From: Ganoderma boninense
Taxonomy: Eukaryota; Basidiomycota; Agaricomycetes; Polyporales; Polyporaceae
Reading direction: 5' to 3'
Assembly (NCBI GenBank): GCA_002900995.3
Contig: CM035307.1
Coordinates: 1,860,001 to 1,924,000, forward strand
Length of the DNA: 64,000 nucleotides
In this document: positions 1 through 11,323 of the stretch, in pieces
Layout: every line of letters starts with the position of its first letter
Numbering within the stretch: the stretch's first letter is position 1
Notes under the pieces: generated by a model
Seen by the model: the letters and a program-made list of their open reading frames with translations, nothing else
What the model was told of the DNA's origin: nothing
Databases searched by the model: none
Position numbers and translations under genes: made by a program

Positions 1-861
1 AGGGGAACGTGTCGGCAGGGAGTCAACCAAGTCTTCCGTTTCTTGGAATGCCCGGTCGAGTTTGTTGTCCTCGTCATTGAAGTGGACATGAGAGGACCGC
101 CGAGACTCCGAGTCGCCAGCGTGAGAGTAGCGGCGAGGTGCCATGGACGAACGCCGCGGCAAAGAGTCGGAGGAAGGCATGGCGGACCCGCTGAGAAGTC
201 GATAGTAATGCGAGTGCTCTGCGAGAACTGGTGGCCGTCATGCGTGCCCTCGCCAGTGATGACAACGACTGGTCAGCCTCTGGCTTGTTCAGCTTGTTCG
301 ATTTCATTCCCGACTGACCTCAATCGGTCCGGGGATTTCTACCATAAAGGTCAGTAGAGGCTGACATGTTTCAAGATTGACGCACATGGTTGGGAGGGGC
401 CATGGTCGCAGCTGGAGATCAGCCACGACCTAACTGGGACGCTCATCATCCGTGGCCAGGAACGAGACCCACAAAGCTGTGCTGGTGGTGGCGTTCATTC
501 CCAAATCCGGCTGTTCACGCTTCTGATTGGCTGGCCCGGGTTTCCCCGAGATTCCTCCAGTAGTTGCGCGCCAGCCGACGCGCCGTCAGGCTCGGTATGC
601 GCTGTTGGCCTCGGTGTTTCGCCGACCACAGGAAAACACGGGGCGGGACAGAAGATGGACATCTGACAAGCCAGAAGACTCGACGCATCCCAGACACACG
701 CTCGCCAGAACGACATAAATGCTTGGCGCATCCAGCGAAATCTGATAAGGCCTCTCCTTGTATTTCAACCACGACCGGGCTTCTCGATGCAAGTGTCCCT
801 GTTCTCCGCGCCTTTTCTGTCGTGAGGTAAGAACATCACTGACCTAGGCCCACCTAGAACC
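1..861. other. Intergenic, left window edge
   Basis: No convincing exon is seen on either strand. The open frames here are short, lack recognisable domains and overlap one another. The last part probably holds the promoter and 5' UTR of the acetyltransferase that starts at 862. Confidence 0.5.
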
Positions 862-1517
862 ATGTCCGTCCCCCAACATCGCAACACGCTCGACGTCTAC
901 ATTCGCGAGGCCCGCCTTGCGGACCAGTCGGCCCTCAACCGCATCTGCCTGCTCACCGGAGATGCCGGGCAGTCCGCAGAGCCCCTGCACAAGTTCGGGA
1001 GCTGATTGGTACCGTCTACGCCGACCCATACGTCGCCCTGCCCACGACATGGGGCTTCGTCATGGTCGACCCGGCCAAGGACGACGCAGTCGTCGGGTAC
1101 GTCCTGGGGACGCACGACACGCGCGCGTTTGAGCGGCACGCACAGGAGGAGTGGTGGCCGCGCGTACGTGCAAAGTACGCATACCCTGCAGAGGAAAACG
1201 GAGGAGCCACGGCGGCCGATGTCCGATATATCGACATCCTGCATAATCCGCCGCACGCGGCGCAGGCGCAGGTCGACTATTCGCCTGCGCACATGCACAT
1301 CGACATCCTGCCGGAGTACCAGCGGCGAGGGTGGGGACGGAAGCTGATTGGACGGGCGGTGGAGCACCTGCGGGAAAAACATGGGTTGGAGAGGTTGTGG
1401 CTGGGAATCGACCCCAGGAATGAGGGGGCCAGGCGGTTCTACGAGAGGCTTGGGTACAAGGAGTTGCAAGGAGCACCGGCAGGGACATTGGGCCTTGAGT
1501 TTGCGGACTTTCATTGA
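862..1517 (+). CDS. GNAT-family N-acetyltransferase, frame broken by one base
   Basis: Predicted acetyl-CoA-dependent N-acetyltransferase of the GNAT fold; the substrate cannot be told. From ATG 862 the frame reads a GNAT-like N-terminus (IREARLADQSALNRICLLT) and hits TGA at 1003-1005. The rest, ELIGTVYADPYVALPTTWGF onward, lies in the -1 frame and runs to TGA at 1515-1517. The second part holds the acetyl-CoA-binding signature (HIDILPEYQRRGWGRKLIG, positions about 1296-1355) and the C-terminal NEGARRFYERLGY. One extra G in the GGG run at 997-999 would join both parts into about 218 codons with no intron. I read this as a missing base (assembly error or a recent null allele), not programmed frameshifting, because no slippery heptamer is present. 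Family assignment is firm; the integrity of the gene is not. Confidence 0.8.
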
Positions 1518-2572
1518 GATGAAGCAGATGGGAGAGACGAAGCGGTACATCCGGAGAGCCATCAAGGGTCCTGTGGCCAATGCACGACGAATTGCGTCCG
1601 TACCGATGATGGCGTCCTAGCCAGTCCTACGTAGTTCTGTGGATTATGCACAGGAAGAAAGGCGGAGTCAGCGACTTGGAGGATTTGGACGTGTGGTTAA
1701 ATATTTCGCCTAATTGTCCGGGTGGGGGTTGTCTAGCTCTCACCGCGCAAGAAAGCCGACGTAGACCGCTGGATGGCAGCGTTGTTCGCCTCACGTTAGG
1801 TTCATAGTTTGAAGAGTGCTGGTGTGATAGTTTCCTATAACGAAGGCGCGGTGATCGTAGCGGTGCAATTGGAGCGTGGGCTGGAGCCAAGAAGTAGTCT
1901 CGTAAGTAAGACGGAAGCGGATTGCACCCTAATATTGCAGGGAGCCATTGGCCGCGATAGAGCTGTCCGTGTAACTCAAATGCAGGGAGCGGTGAGAGCC
2001 GGCGTCCCTCGGAGAGAGAGGCTGCCGAGGGATTCGTGTTCAGTGGACGACGTCGCTGGATATTAATCAGCCAGGGCACACACGTCACTCGGCCGACAGC
2101 GGCCCCCAGCGCAGTGCTCAATACGTAAACGCCCGGGAACGCTGCTCATTGGCCCGCGAGTAAGAACTAAAAACGTCAGCGCCGTGGCCGCGAGCGTGCA
2201 CGACCGCTTCCAGAACGCGCGAACGTCTCACCAACACAAGCCTGCATGCCCCCCATTGGCTGCAGGGCAGACATCGGGCGCCCGCAGGAAAACGGCTACC
2301 ATTTCCGCCCTTCGCCGCCACGGGGCGACCTTTTCGTCACTGCTCGGCAGCCAATGAGAGACTACGATCGCTCCATAACATATACTCGACTGTGCGCTCT
2401 CCGTTCGAAGCCCCGAAGCAGCTCGAAGACCTCTCTAGTCCGGTCGAGTGCCCCGCTAGCTCTCCCCCGTGATTGAACCGCTTAACGACCAAATTGCGCG
2501 CGAACACATCCCCTTCCCTCCTCAGGAACCTCCAACCAGAAGCTGCCTCCCATTAGCCGTACTCAATTCTAA

Positions 2573-3164
2573 ATGTCCAAACGGAGACCCATCAAGACAG
2601 CCCCATAAAAGGGAAGCCCTTGACAGACGTGATGGGAAGAGTCGTCGCAGATATAGCCCCTAGTTCAGGGTTTCAAGGCAAGGTAGTTGGCGGAGTCTGA
2701 AGCCGACTTGTTCTCCAAGGATAAAGCGGCAACTCTTTAGGTACGTTAGTCTTCAAATACCTCGGTTTGAGCTTGTAATACCTAGATACAAGACCTTTTG
2801 CCCTAAAAACGATGCTCGGAGGCGAAATAATCGTAGGCTGTTTATGGAGGCTGAAGGTCAGTAAAACTCCGCACTCTATACTATTCGCAAACCCGGGATT
2901 AGGGTCTGTATCTGACCATTCCCCTCCCATCACGTCTGTCAAGGGCTTCCCTTTTACGGGCATGTCCTGGTGGCACTTCGTTTGGGAATTTTAGAATTGA
3001 GTACGGCTATTGGCACGCAGCACAACCTCGGCGACGACAAAACAAATTCGTCAATGGACGAGATAAGTCAACAACCTCCGCAGCATCCTCCAAGCACAAC
3101 ACGGGCACTCGGGCAGATCAGCGCGGCAGCAGCTGACTACAAACCCACATATCGGCCGTTCTAG
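2573..3164 (+). pseudogene. Small ORF interrupted by the MITE-like element (tentative)
   Basis: An ATG at 2573 opens a frame that stops at the TAA formed by the left edge of the element (2606-2608). If the element and one copy of the flanking TA are left out, the frame runs from 2573-2607 into 2957-3164 without a stop and would encode about 80 residues, ending ...YKPTYRPF. CCAAT boxes and an AT-rich element lie about 200-400 bp upstream. No homologue is recognised. An open run of this length could arise by chance, so this is a hypothesis only. Confidence 0.25.
2608..2954. mobile_element. MITE-like element, 30-bp terminal inverted repeats, TA flanks
   Basis: The sequence at 2608-2637 is repeated as a perfect reverse complement at 2925-2954 (tips AAAGGG and CCCTTT), and TA lies directly outside both ends (2606-2607 and 2955-2956). 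This is the shape of a non-autonomous Tc1/mariner-type MITE with a TA target duplication. The 347-bp element encodes no recognisable transposase; the open frame on its minus strand (to 2673) matches nothing I know. I see no second copy in the window. The superfamily is inferred only from the TA flank. Confidence 0.7.
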
Positions 3165-3398
3165 CAGCAACTAGACTGGTCCAATCATGTCACATCTGTC
3201 AGCCACCTCAGTTCCGTATCTCCTCCACCGCCAGCGGCCAGCCAGGCGTCCCGGACCCTTGACACACATGCATCGTCGGTTTTATGAGGAAAGCGCGGTC
3301 GGCAGTCCCGCCCAGAGAAGCCCAGTTCATTCGCGCCGCAGCTAACGAACAAAAGCAGCCAATGGCGTCACGCGCACCCGGCGTGTAAAACGAGCTAC

Positions 3399-4622
3399 TT
3401 ATTTTCGGCCGCCTGATCCCTGCCCGCGGGCCTCCCCTTCTTCTGCGGGCGCCGGGGCGAGCGCTGCGCACAGATGAGATGGTCGATCGTCAGCAGCTGC
3501 GAGAAACGGCATGTGGGGTAAAGGCGGGGCAATGCACTTACACATAGCAATGACAGCGATCACCATGTACATCCAATACTTCTCGATGAACGACTTCTCC
3601 CGCGGCTGCTCGACGGGCTTGCCTTCGGCCGTCACTGGTGGAGGGACGCGGAGTGCCGGGCTGTACACCGGGCACATCATGTACGGTAGCATTATTGCAG
3701 CCGGCGGGGTCCAGCACGGGCGAGGAACACGACCATCAGTACCATTCGCAATGAATTGCAGCACAAGCACACCGGGGAAACGGGAGATGCGGTGCCAGTA
3801 AACACCGGAAGCACACCGTGCAACGGAACAGGAAAGGGCAAGGAGGCAGGGCGAAGATGGAAGACGAGGACGCACAGCGGTGGGAACGTCGGAGATCGGA
3901 GCGCGACTGTCGTGTTGGCAATCGGCCGGAGCTGGGCGGGGCTCGATCCCGCACTCGCGCTCGCCTTGCGGCCGAAGGGCTTCGGGCACGCGCCGTCGTG
4001 TGGCACGGGACTTAAGAAATAGTCGAGGGTGAATGGCGCGCCATGCTGGTCGAGGTGGATCGTGAACGCTTCGGAGGTGCTAGATGGCAGGTGGCACTAA
4101 AAAGAAGGTGGGCGTTCGTAAGTTTGTTTGACCCCAGGCAGAGATTGGAATGCAGCTAGATCGCAGAGCGCAGGCTCGGGCGAACTGGGCACGGGCGGGC
4201 GGCGCTGAGTGGGGATACCGGCGGTCCGCCCAGAGCGCCGTAGTCCGTAACAAGGTGACGAGGCAAGCGGTTGGTAGCCGGATGAAGCAAGATAGACTCA
4301 CAGCCAGGACAGAGGATGTGGCCCATTGCGCCTGGTCTGTGTCACCGGGACGTTCTAGTGCGACCTGGTAGAGAGCATCTTTGAGGTCCTCGACTGCGGA
4401 GAAGAAATCCGGTAGGGTTTCGGCGTAGGTCTGGGAGGGCACTAGACGGGATTGAGCTGCGGGCCCAGAGCCAGAGAGATGGAGGATGGCACGCTCGGAA
4501 TAGGAGGAGTCGGGAAGAGACGGATGGAAGACCCTGTGGTGAATGCGCAAGGGCGGGGAGGCGGAGACGAGGGGAGGGACGGCAAGGAGGAGGAGGGGGA
4601 CGAGTCGGAGAGGGGAGAACAT
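3399..4622 (-). CDS. EMC10: ER membrane protein complex subunit 10
   Basis: Subunit of the ER membrane complex, which inserts tail-anchored and multipass proteins. Four exons join in phase: 4302-4622, 3876-4096, 3542-3660 and 3399-3463 (or 3399-3496, also in frame), about 241 residues. The N-terminus is a signal peptide (SPLRLVPLLLLAVPPLVSAS). The middle carries the conserved CHLPSSTSEAFTIHLD and PVPHDGACP segments. The end has the family hallmark KSFIEKYWMYMVIAVIAM, a juxtamembrane motif running into the single transmembrane helix, followed by a short Gly/Arg-rich tail. The two longer introns are about 205 and 215 nt, long for this window. The identification rests on the match of lumenal and TM segments with animal and fungal EMC10; only the last acceptor is uncertain. 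Confidence 0.88.
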
Positions 4623-5254
4623 GGCTGGGAGTGGGAGCGAATCAGGATGCAGGCCCGAGTAGGTGCGATAGGCGCGCGGGTGGCCGGGGGCACGGGGTGT
4701 GATTGGACGGAGGGGAGGCGAGCGTGTAGGCGGGGATGGGCAGACGAGCCAATGGAGGACGGCGCGGTGTCGTCATCAGTTTCCGTGGTTGGGACACTCC
4801 CTTCGTCTTTGGTCGCGTGTTGGCTTCTCGTCCCTGACAATGCCCGAGGGCGGTGTGGCGAGCCTGGTCCAGCCTTGTGCCGCTACTCCTCGTCCTCTCC
4901 CTCCCCCGCCCTCCAGGCCGCCAGCTATCATCTTTCTGGCAAGGCACCACGATCAGTCTGGCAGGAGCGTGGTGGACGTTGCAGATTGAGGGGGCAGGCG
5001 TGGATGCAGTGATTGGCCAATGGGAAGACGGGCTCCTATTGGCCCGGACGAGGAGGTCTGGAACGCTATTGGTCTGGACATCCACACAAGCTCCCTTGCG
5101 GTCGTTCTCGAGACAGTCGAGACTCGCCTCTCCCTCATAAAATGCCGACCTCTGAGCCAACCGGAGCGAACTGTTCCCCCCGCAATCAACGCCCCCTCCT
5201 ACTCGCTCCTGCCCACTCCTCCTCGCCCCCGTCCCCCCAATCCCTCCAATCACC
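4623..5254. promoter_or_regulatory. Divergent promoter between EMC10 and the 5255 gene
   Basis: It contains CCAAT boxes in both orientations near 4702, 4749, 5012-5021 (a back-to-back ATTGGCCAAT), 5037 and 5068, and a TATA-like ATAAAA at 5137-5142 for the plus-strand gene. No exon is seen. Confidence 0.55.
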
Positions 5255-5809
5255 ATGAAGTACCGTTCCCCCTCCCCGGACAGCGTCCTCCCCACCCCTC
5301 CCCAGTCTCCTACCTCCCACGAGCTCGCACACCCTGCCATCTCCCTCCTCGACTCCCTCGAAGCCTTTTATCAGCAGGAGCGCTACTGGGTCCACCACAC
5401 ACGAGCCGCCCTTGAGCTCGCGCTCACCAAGGGCATCGACGCACCTACCACCAACACCCCATCGCCCTGCTCATCCTTGGGGCCCGTGGCCCCTCTATCC
5501 CCTGCGTCCTCGGTCTCCTCCGACGCCACGCCCACCGCCGTCGTGAAAATGGAGCCCGAGCTCACGCCGCCCGCCATCTCCCGCCCCGACGCGACCCGTT
5601 GGATTCGGCGAAAAAACATCATGCGCCTCAAGCTCGACGGCGTCACCTCGCACTCGCGCAAGCGTCGTCCCCACCGCGCGCCACCATCTGAACCGGGTGC
5701 GCAGCTCCTCGAGATGTTCTCGGAGCTCATGGACGCGCGCATGGAGAGCTGCCAACGCGTGCAGCGGATGGTTCGCAACGCGAACCGAGCTGACCTACAC
5801 ATGCGTTAG
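5255..5809 (+). CDS. Unknown Ser/Pro-rich protein
   Basis: A single-exon frame of 184 codons from an ATG preceded by a pyrimidine-rich leader, CCAAT boxes and ATAAAA. I do not recognise the family. Residues 1-30 are Ser/Pro-rich with SP and TP sites (SPSPDSVLPTPPQSP). Residues about 36-60 form an amphipathic segment (EAFYQQERYWVHH). Residues about 68-105 are low complexity. Residues about 112-125 (RWIRRKNIMRLKL) are basic, and the C-terminus has a predicted helix (LLEMFSELMDARMESCQRV). The basic patch and SP/TP sites would suit a nuclear or cell-cycle regulated protein, but that is speculation. A downstream exon cannot be excluded because the stop lies close to possible splice sites. Confidence 0.6.
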   Translation: MKYRSPSPDSVLPTPPQSPTSHELAHPAISLLDSLEAFYQQERYWVHHTRAALELALTKGIDAPTTNTPSPCSSLGPVAPLSPASSVSSDATPTAVVKMEPELTPPAISRPDATRWIRRKNIMRLKLDGVTSHSRKRRPHRAPPSEPGAQLLEMFSELMDARMESCQRVQRMVRNANRADLHMR

Positions 5810-6504
5810 CGTGCTGGTACGTACCGTGTGTCACCCATGTCGCTCGGCAGCGGCGCTGACAAGGGAATGTTTTCTAGCCGCTATTCGCATGTCGCTCTAG
5901 ACTTCTGCACACTGCCCGTCTCGGTCTCTTGTGACCTGAGTGGGCGATGCATCCCGGTGCCCGGATGCCCAATGGCACTCCCGGCCGCTTCGTGCGCTCG
6001 CGCGGCCGTGATCTTGGTGATTTATGGATATCATCTACCGTGCTGTACCCGCGATTCCCCCATTGTGATGGTTGGTAGCCTTTCGGGATAGATAGCTGTG
6101 GCGGTGGACGTTATTCCAGACAGTTGCTTGTATTCCCATCCCAGCGCACGATATGTGACTGTGATATCAATCTGCGATTGAACGTCAAAGAATGCGTCTT
6201 GCACTGGTGCGAACGGATAGATATCACCGCGAGAGGTCTGAGGAAGATGGATGAGGAAGAGGCTCAAGAAGAGGAGGTTGGGAACAGCGTGTTGCGAGGC
6301 TCAGCCAATGAGTGCGCCCATTGAGCCACAATGCACACAAGACCAAGCAGGAGGAGGGCGGGATTGGCTGGAGATGGCGGAGGCGCTCGGCAGATATGTG
6401 GGCGTCTGTGCGAGTGGCAGCGCGCAACGCTGACACTGTCTCCGACCCGTCCAACTGCGACGCAGTCACCCACTCCGTCTGCTCATTTCGCTCATTCTCC
6501 TCCT
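5810..6504. other. Intergenic
   Basis: 3' flank of the 5255 gene and 5' flank of the Bsd2-like gene. A CCAAT box (GCCAATGAG) lies near 6304. The short open frames show no domain. Confidence 0.5.
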
Positions 6505-8108
6505 ATGTCCGCCCGCTATGCCCCCCTGCCCAACCCACACACAGACCCTGATGCAATCGACGAGATGGAGGCCGCTTTTGACGACTCGGACGATGACGAA
6601 GACGACCGCACCCCGCTGACCTCCCGCAACGGATACTACTCCCTCCCCAACGCCGAGCCCCTCGCACACGGGCGCGACCCCCAAGACTTCGGCCGCCCTG
6701 GTGCCCAGGCTCCAGCACCTGCAGCATACGACTTCGAGAATACAGACTACGACTACATCCGGCCGCCTCCAGGCTCGCCGCCTGGTCCTTCCTCGCGGGC
6801 GCTCCCCAACGAGTTTGGCAACTCCAACGGCCTGGTCCCGTCGTTCAACAACGTCCGCACGGATGCATCGTCTGGCTCGAGGAGGGACAATTGGTTCAGC
6901 AGGACTGCAGCGTCTGTGCTGCCCAGCCATTACATGGAGCGGTGGGGGCTGGGGCCCTCTGGGCGGTCCCAAGGACCTGTCGGCGGTGGCGTCGCCAACG
7001 ATGGAGTGTTCGCAAACGTCACTGCAAAGCCCTCCCGGCAGGTCCGCATACAGGACGGTACGTGAGCCCTGTGCTGCAGCTGTTCTTGCCGCTGCAGGGC
7101 ACTGAAGCGTTTTCGGTGTGTATTTGGTATTGCAACCGCAGGTGACGACGTCCTTCTCGTTCCCGAAGAGGTGCAAAAGGAGGTTCCGCCATCTTATGCG
7201 CAGGCCCAGGCCGACGCCGTCCCATCGTACTGGGAGACGACCATCCATGCGCCGTCCGCCGCGAACACCCCTGGGGATGTCATCATCGACTCCCTCCCGA
7301 CGGGCAGCCTCTTCTCGTTCCTATGGAACATGCTCGTCTCTATCTCCTTCCAGTTCGTCGGCTTCCTTCTCACGTACCTTCTTCATACTACACATGCCGC
7401 CAAGCTCGGGTCCCGCGCCGGCCTCGGCATCACGCTCATCCAGTATGGCTTCGCCATGCGGGGACGGGGTGACTTCAACGGGTCCGATAATGATGTTTGG
7501 GGAAACTGGAAGCCAGAGGATCCTCGGCCAACGTTCGCCACTGCGGCGGAGGCGGAGGCGTACAACAGGACCCTTAGTAACACCTCGCCTACACCGACCA
7601 CGCCGACCAACGAGGAGGTCATGATCGTAGGCGATGCAACATCGGAGTGGCTCTCCTTCCTGTTGATGACGATCGGTGCGCATGATCTTGTTCTATCTCA
7701 CTATTCATAAAACTAATCGGCTAATCTTTCTCAGGCTGGTTCATCCTCCTCACCTCCCTCCTCGGTTTCTGGCGTGTGAAGCGTTGGGAACGCGGCATCC
7801 TCTCCTCACAAGACGAGGCACCTGCCCCTTCCACGCCCGAAGAGCGCGCCCGCTCTGCCGCAATCATCCACTCCATCGAGCGAGTCTTCGGGTTGCAGGG
7901 GCTCGCCGACGGCTCTCTCCTCCGCCAAGGGCTCGGCTTCCCTGGTGCCGTGCACCACGAGTTGGAAGCCGAGGAGGAGGCGCCCCCACGCAACGCATAC
8001 ATCCTTCCCCTCGATCCCGCAGATCCCGAACGCAACGAACGCATTGCACGGGCGTATGCGGATGAGGCTAGGTTACACCAAGATTTGCGGTCTGCAGGGC
8101 TCTTATGA
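6505..8108 (+). CDS. Bsd2/NDFIP-type adaptor for the Rsp5 ubiquitin ligase
   Basis: Membrane adaptor of the Bsd2/NDFIP family, which sits in Golgi/endosome membranes and recruits Rsp5/Nedd4 E3 ligases to metal transporters and other cargo. Exons 6505-7057, 7142-7675 and 7735-8108 join in phase to about 486 residues. The N-terminal 180 residues are acidic and disordered (DDSDDDEDDRTPL). A PPSY motif (PPxY class, WW-domain ligand) occurs in VQKEVPPSYAQAQ. Three hydrophobic segments follow: FSFLWNMLVSISFQFVGFLL, a Gly-rich AGLGITLIQYGFAM, and WLSFLLMTIG joined over intron 2 to WFILLTSLLGFW. This three-TM arrangement after PY motifs is diagnostic. ATG 6505 is chosen because it opens the acidic conserved start; upstream in-frame sequence is low quality. 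Confidence 0.85.
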
Positions 8109-8508
8109 CTAGCAAGGGGGTGATGGGGATGCGCGTACGTCACTACGTGAGATCGCTTCGTTCTGGTGGAGGGAGTGTCATGTCTTGGACATTGTATACA
8201 CTGCTCCATGGTCGGTTGGCATTGGTCAGGCGGCCGGGAGTGCTAATCTCAAGTCTGTTCTTGAACGTTGTATTGGCTTCTTTCCCTCCATTCTACCCCA
8301 CCACACCCCAACCAATCGCTAGGCAGCAGCTGCTAGAATTCTGTCTTTCGTGTAATATTTGTACCTGGATTTTACGCATATTTACCACCATCTTTATCGC
8401 CAAGGTGCATACGAGCTCCCGTCTTGTCGTGTCAAACATGTGTATGGGGCAAGGATACATTCGGCACAACTTCTCTTACTCTTCTACAACATCTCACAGG
8501 ATGAGCTT
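8109..8508. other. Convergent intergenic region
   Basis: 3' ends of the Bsd2-like gene (+) and PheRS beta (-) face each other here. No gene or repeat is seen. Confidence 0.6.
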
Positions 8509-10943
8509 CTACGCGAACGCAGTCTGCAGCTCCTTCTTGAACGGCTCCAAGGTGAACTCCAATGCAGAGCAGGGGTATGATATCTCGAACCTCTCCAGCA
8601 CGGTGGGATGAAGGATGCCAAGCACACCGATCTCGAGGTCGTCAGGGCGGTCCAATGCGGCCTTGAGTGTACGCTTCAGGATGGTCAATCCGGATGTGTT
8701 ATTCGGCGGCCGATAGTAGATCGTCGCAGCGCGACCGGGGAAGAAGGTAGGGTCTGACAGGTGGCAGAAACGTTAACGTTAGCGTCCGCTCAATACCACG
8801 TCACGAAGCAGCTGGTTATCTATCCAGAAATTCGGAATCAGGCGTCAGTCCCAAGCAGCACGTACCTTCACGCTCTTTAATGTAGTACCCGGTGTGCGCC
8901 TTGGCGTCGTCTCCCGCGATACGCGGGACCTCGAGCATCAGCATGATACGATCGAGCAGGCCGTGAACGACTTCGAATCCGGCCGTCTTGTTGCACCATA
9001 CGGCAGCGGCGTGACGTGTGTTCCGCGCCTGCCGCTCGTACGATGTGTCCTTGAAAACAACGTCCGAGGTCTCGAACAGACGAATGGGCAGCGGGTGTGA
9101 GCGGTTCTCGCGGATCGTCTTGAGGAGACCCTGGAGGAGCGATGTGCGCACGACCTGGAACTCGAGCGTTTTGGGGTTCGCGATCCGGACTGCGGTCTTG
9201 CCGTCGTCTTTGCGGTTCATCCACTCGAAGTTCTCTTCATGGGAACACTGGATAAGCAGATGTCAGATTTGGTCAAAGAGGCATGTGGTTAAAGGGAAAC
9301 GCACAAGGATGAGCGGCAGAGCCTCAACCCAGCCAGCGAAAGCCCATTCCGAGCGGACGATATCGCTGAGCTTGCTGATCGCGAGAGGCTGCGCGACGGT
9401 GCTTGTCGCGGGGAAGGTATCCGGGAGCTTGTTGAAACCATACGCAATGGCAGCATCTTCCATGAGATCGCACTCGTGGAGGATATCTGGCCGAGTTGGT
9501 GGAACTTGCACAATGATCTCATCGGAGTTGTTGGGAGAAACTGAGGCCGTCAGAGTCATGCGTTCCAGGAGTTTGGCAACGTCTTCTCCACCCAGCGCAA
9601 GACCAGTACATGAGTTGACGTAGGACGCGTGCGCCGAGGTCGTCCTGTACTTCAGGTCGGGTGTAATGCGAACACTGCCATCGGGGTATACGACCTTGCA
9701 TGGCTCTATCCTATAGGGAAAATCAGCTTACATCCTAGCTGGCCATCGCACAATTCACGCACGTGAAAGGCTCGGCGCAGTATTCAGAAAACATTGTTGA
9801 GATGATATTCGCAACGATCGCCAACTTCGTTTCGTCCGTCGCAGTAATATCGATGAAGATATTCCGAGTGTTAAGGGTGATCTTACTGTGCTCAGAGTTG
9901 ATGATCGGCGGCATGGATAGAACGCGATTCTGCCTGTCGTAGATGATGGGATAGACAGGGGAGTCGCGGATGATAGGCAGGTAGCGCGCCAGATGTTTCT
10001 CGGACTAGAGAGGGGAGGTTTATTTTAATGTTAGGATGGCGTGTGATACCTGCCTGCGCGCACCTCATACGCTGTCATCAACTCTTCTGCAGTGTACGCC
10101 TTGTCTTTGGATAGTGGGACAAACTTGATGTCCTTCGGTGGTCGCGCATCGTACAAGAACGGTGCCTGGATGGTATCAAGGTCGTGCGTACCAATGGCAA
10201 CGAATTGCCGCCGTCTACAGAGATTTTGGTGAAGCTTGTCCTGTAGGTCGATGAAGGACTCATAGGACCGCTCAGTAAATTTGACGTTCCGAAGCACCGC
10301 GCAGGCAAAGAAAGGACGGATTCTTTGGGTCTACAGGCAACGTGCAATGTTGAGGGACTAACAGTTTCGATCCAGAGGGACCTCTCACCTCACTCGTAAT
10401 CGTGGTCGTGATCAGGTCTGCCTCCCCACCGGGGGGATACGCGAGCTTGTATTGTGGGGGCTTGTCCAAGCCGAGGAAGACACGCAGTGCACGCGCGATG
10501 CCTTCGATGCAGAGAAGGTCATATCTATGTACCGCATCGTTCAGACCTGCAGCACCACGTATTTCTGTACGACTCGCCTGTTTGCGGGGATCTCAATTTT
10601 GAGTTGCTAAAATCGTGGTCTATTCAGGTGCTTGATCCGACATCTAGATCGGAGGCCACTCACCGGACGCTCTGCAGGAAGTCCCTTCTTGATTGCAGCC
10701 TCCACCTCCTCTGTCGTCTGAAATCATGCGTACATAAATAGGTTCGTGCGGAGACTATATGGAATTATAACACATACGTCTTCGTCGAGCTCCAACCCGA
10801 ACTCGAAAAGTAGATGATCGAACTCTTCTGAAGCTTTGTTCATCCAAGCTTAGCATGAGACTCGGACTCTGCTGGGGATACTCACAGTACTCCCGCCCGA
10901 GCCTCCTCCAAAGCTCTTCCTTGTCGCAGGAGACAGTTGGCAT
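8509..10943 (-). CDS. FRS1: Cytosolic phenylalanyl-tRNA synthetase beta subunit
   Basis: Catalyses, with the alpha subunit, charging of tRNA-Phe in the cytosol. Ten exons join in phase to 624 residues: 10886-10943, 10778-10833, 10664-10717, 10578-10606, 10389-10524, 10064-10330, 9763-10004, 9305-9710, 8866-9247 and 8509-8753. The start [16 protein letters not shown] is the typical eukaryotic beta-subunit N-terminus. Conserved blocks include [40 protein letters not shown] (B3/B4 editing region), [31 protein letters not shown] (B5) and the C-terminal catalytic-like domain, ending [13 protein letters not shown]. Intron 4 (10525-10577) uses a GC donor: no GT donor gives the conserved NRYDLL join. 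All frames are intact. Identification is secure. Confidence 0.95.
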
Positions 10944-11323
10944 GGTCAGTTATCCAGAGTAGGCGAAAGAGGACGATCGGAGGGGAAAGCAATGAGTGGA
11001 TGGGATTCTCAAGCAAGCGCCAGGGGAGTCAAAGCTGGTCAAAGATAATCTCGTATCTCAGCTTGTGATTAGGTCAATCAAGCCACGGTCATCCGCATCG
11101 TCGAGTCTGCCACCACTCCCCCTCGGCTATTCACTTACCCACTGTTACGCACTGGCCTTCAAGAAACAATGAATCACGCGCTCTACGCTGGATCTTAAAG
11201 CAAGCAAGAAAATAGGATTTGGCCATAATGCACATATCGACAACACGAGACAGTCCATGATACGCATATGGTTGTTGTACGCTAACATCTACAGCCTCTA
11301 TCCAAACAACCCTCCAGAATGTG
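10944..11323. other. Intergenic (FRS1 promoter, cactin 3' end)
   Basis: Both neighbours lie on the minus strand. No exon is recognised here; the frame through it on the minus strand is an extension of cactin exon sequence in the wrong frame. Confidence 0.5.

Larger units (their letters stand above)
1518..3398. other. Long intergenic region with CCAAT boxes and a MITE-like element
   Basis: No intact gene is seen. Several CCAAT boxes in either orientation lie near 1945, 2150, 2254 and 2351, and an AT-rich stretch (ATAACATATA) lies near 2376, so part of it looks like a promoter. Downstream is a small ORF that starts at 2573 and is interrupted by the inverted-repeat element at 2608-2954 (listed separately). 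Confidence 0.55.

Noticed and set aside
1001..1010. Programmed -1 frameshifting in the GNAT gene
   Set aside because: There is no X XXY YYZ slippery heptamer and no clear downstream pseudoknot; a homopolymer indel is simpler.
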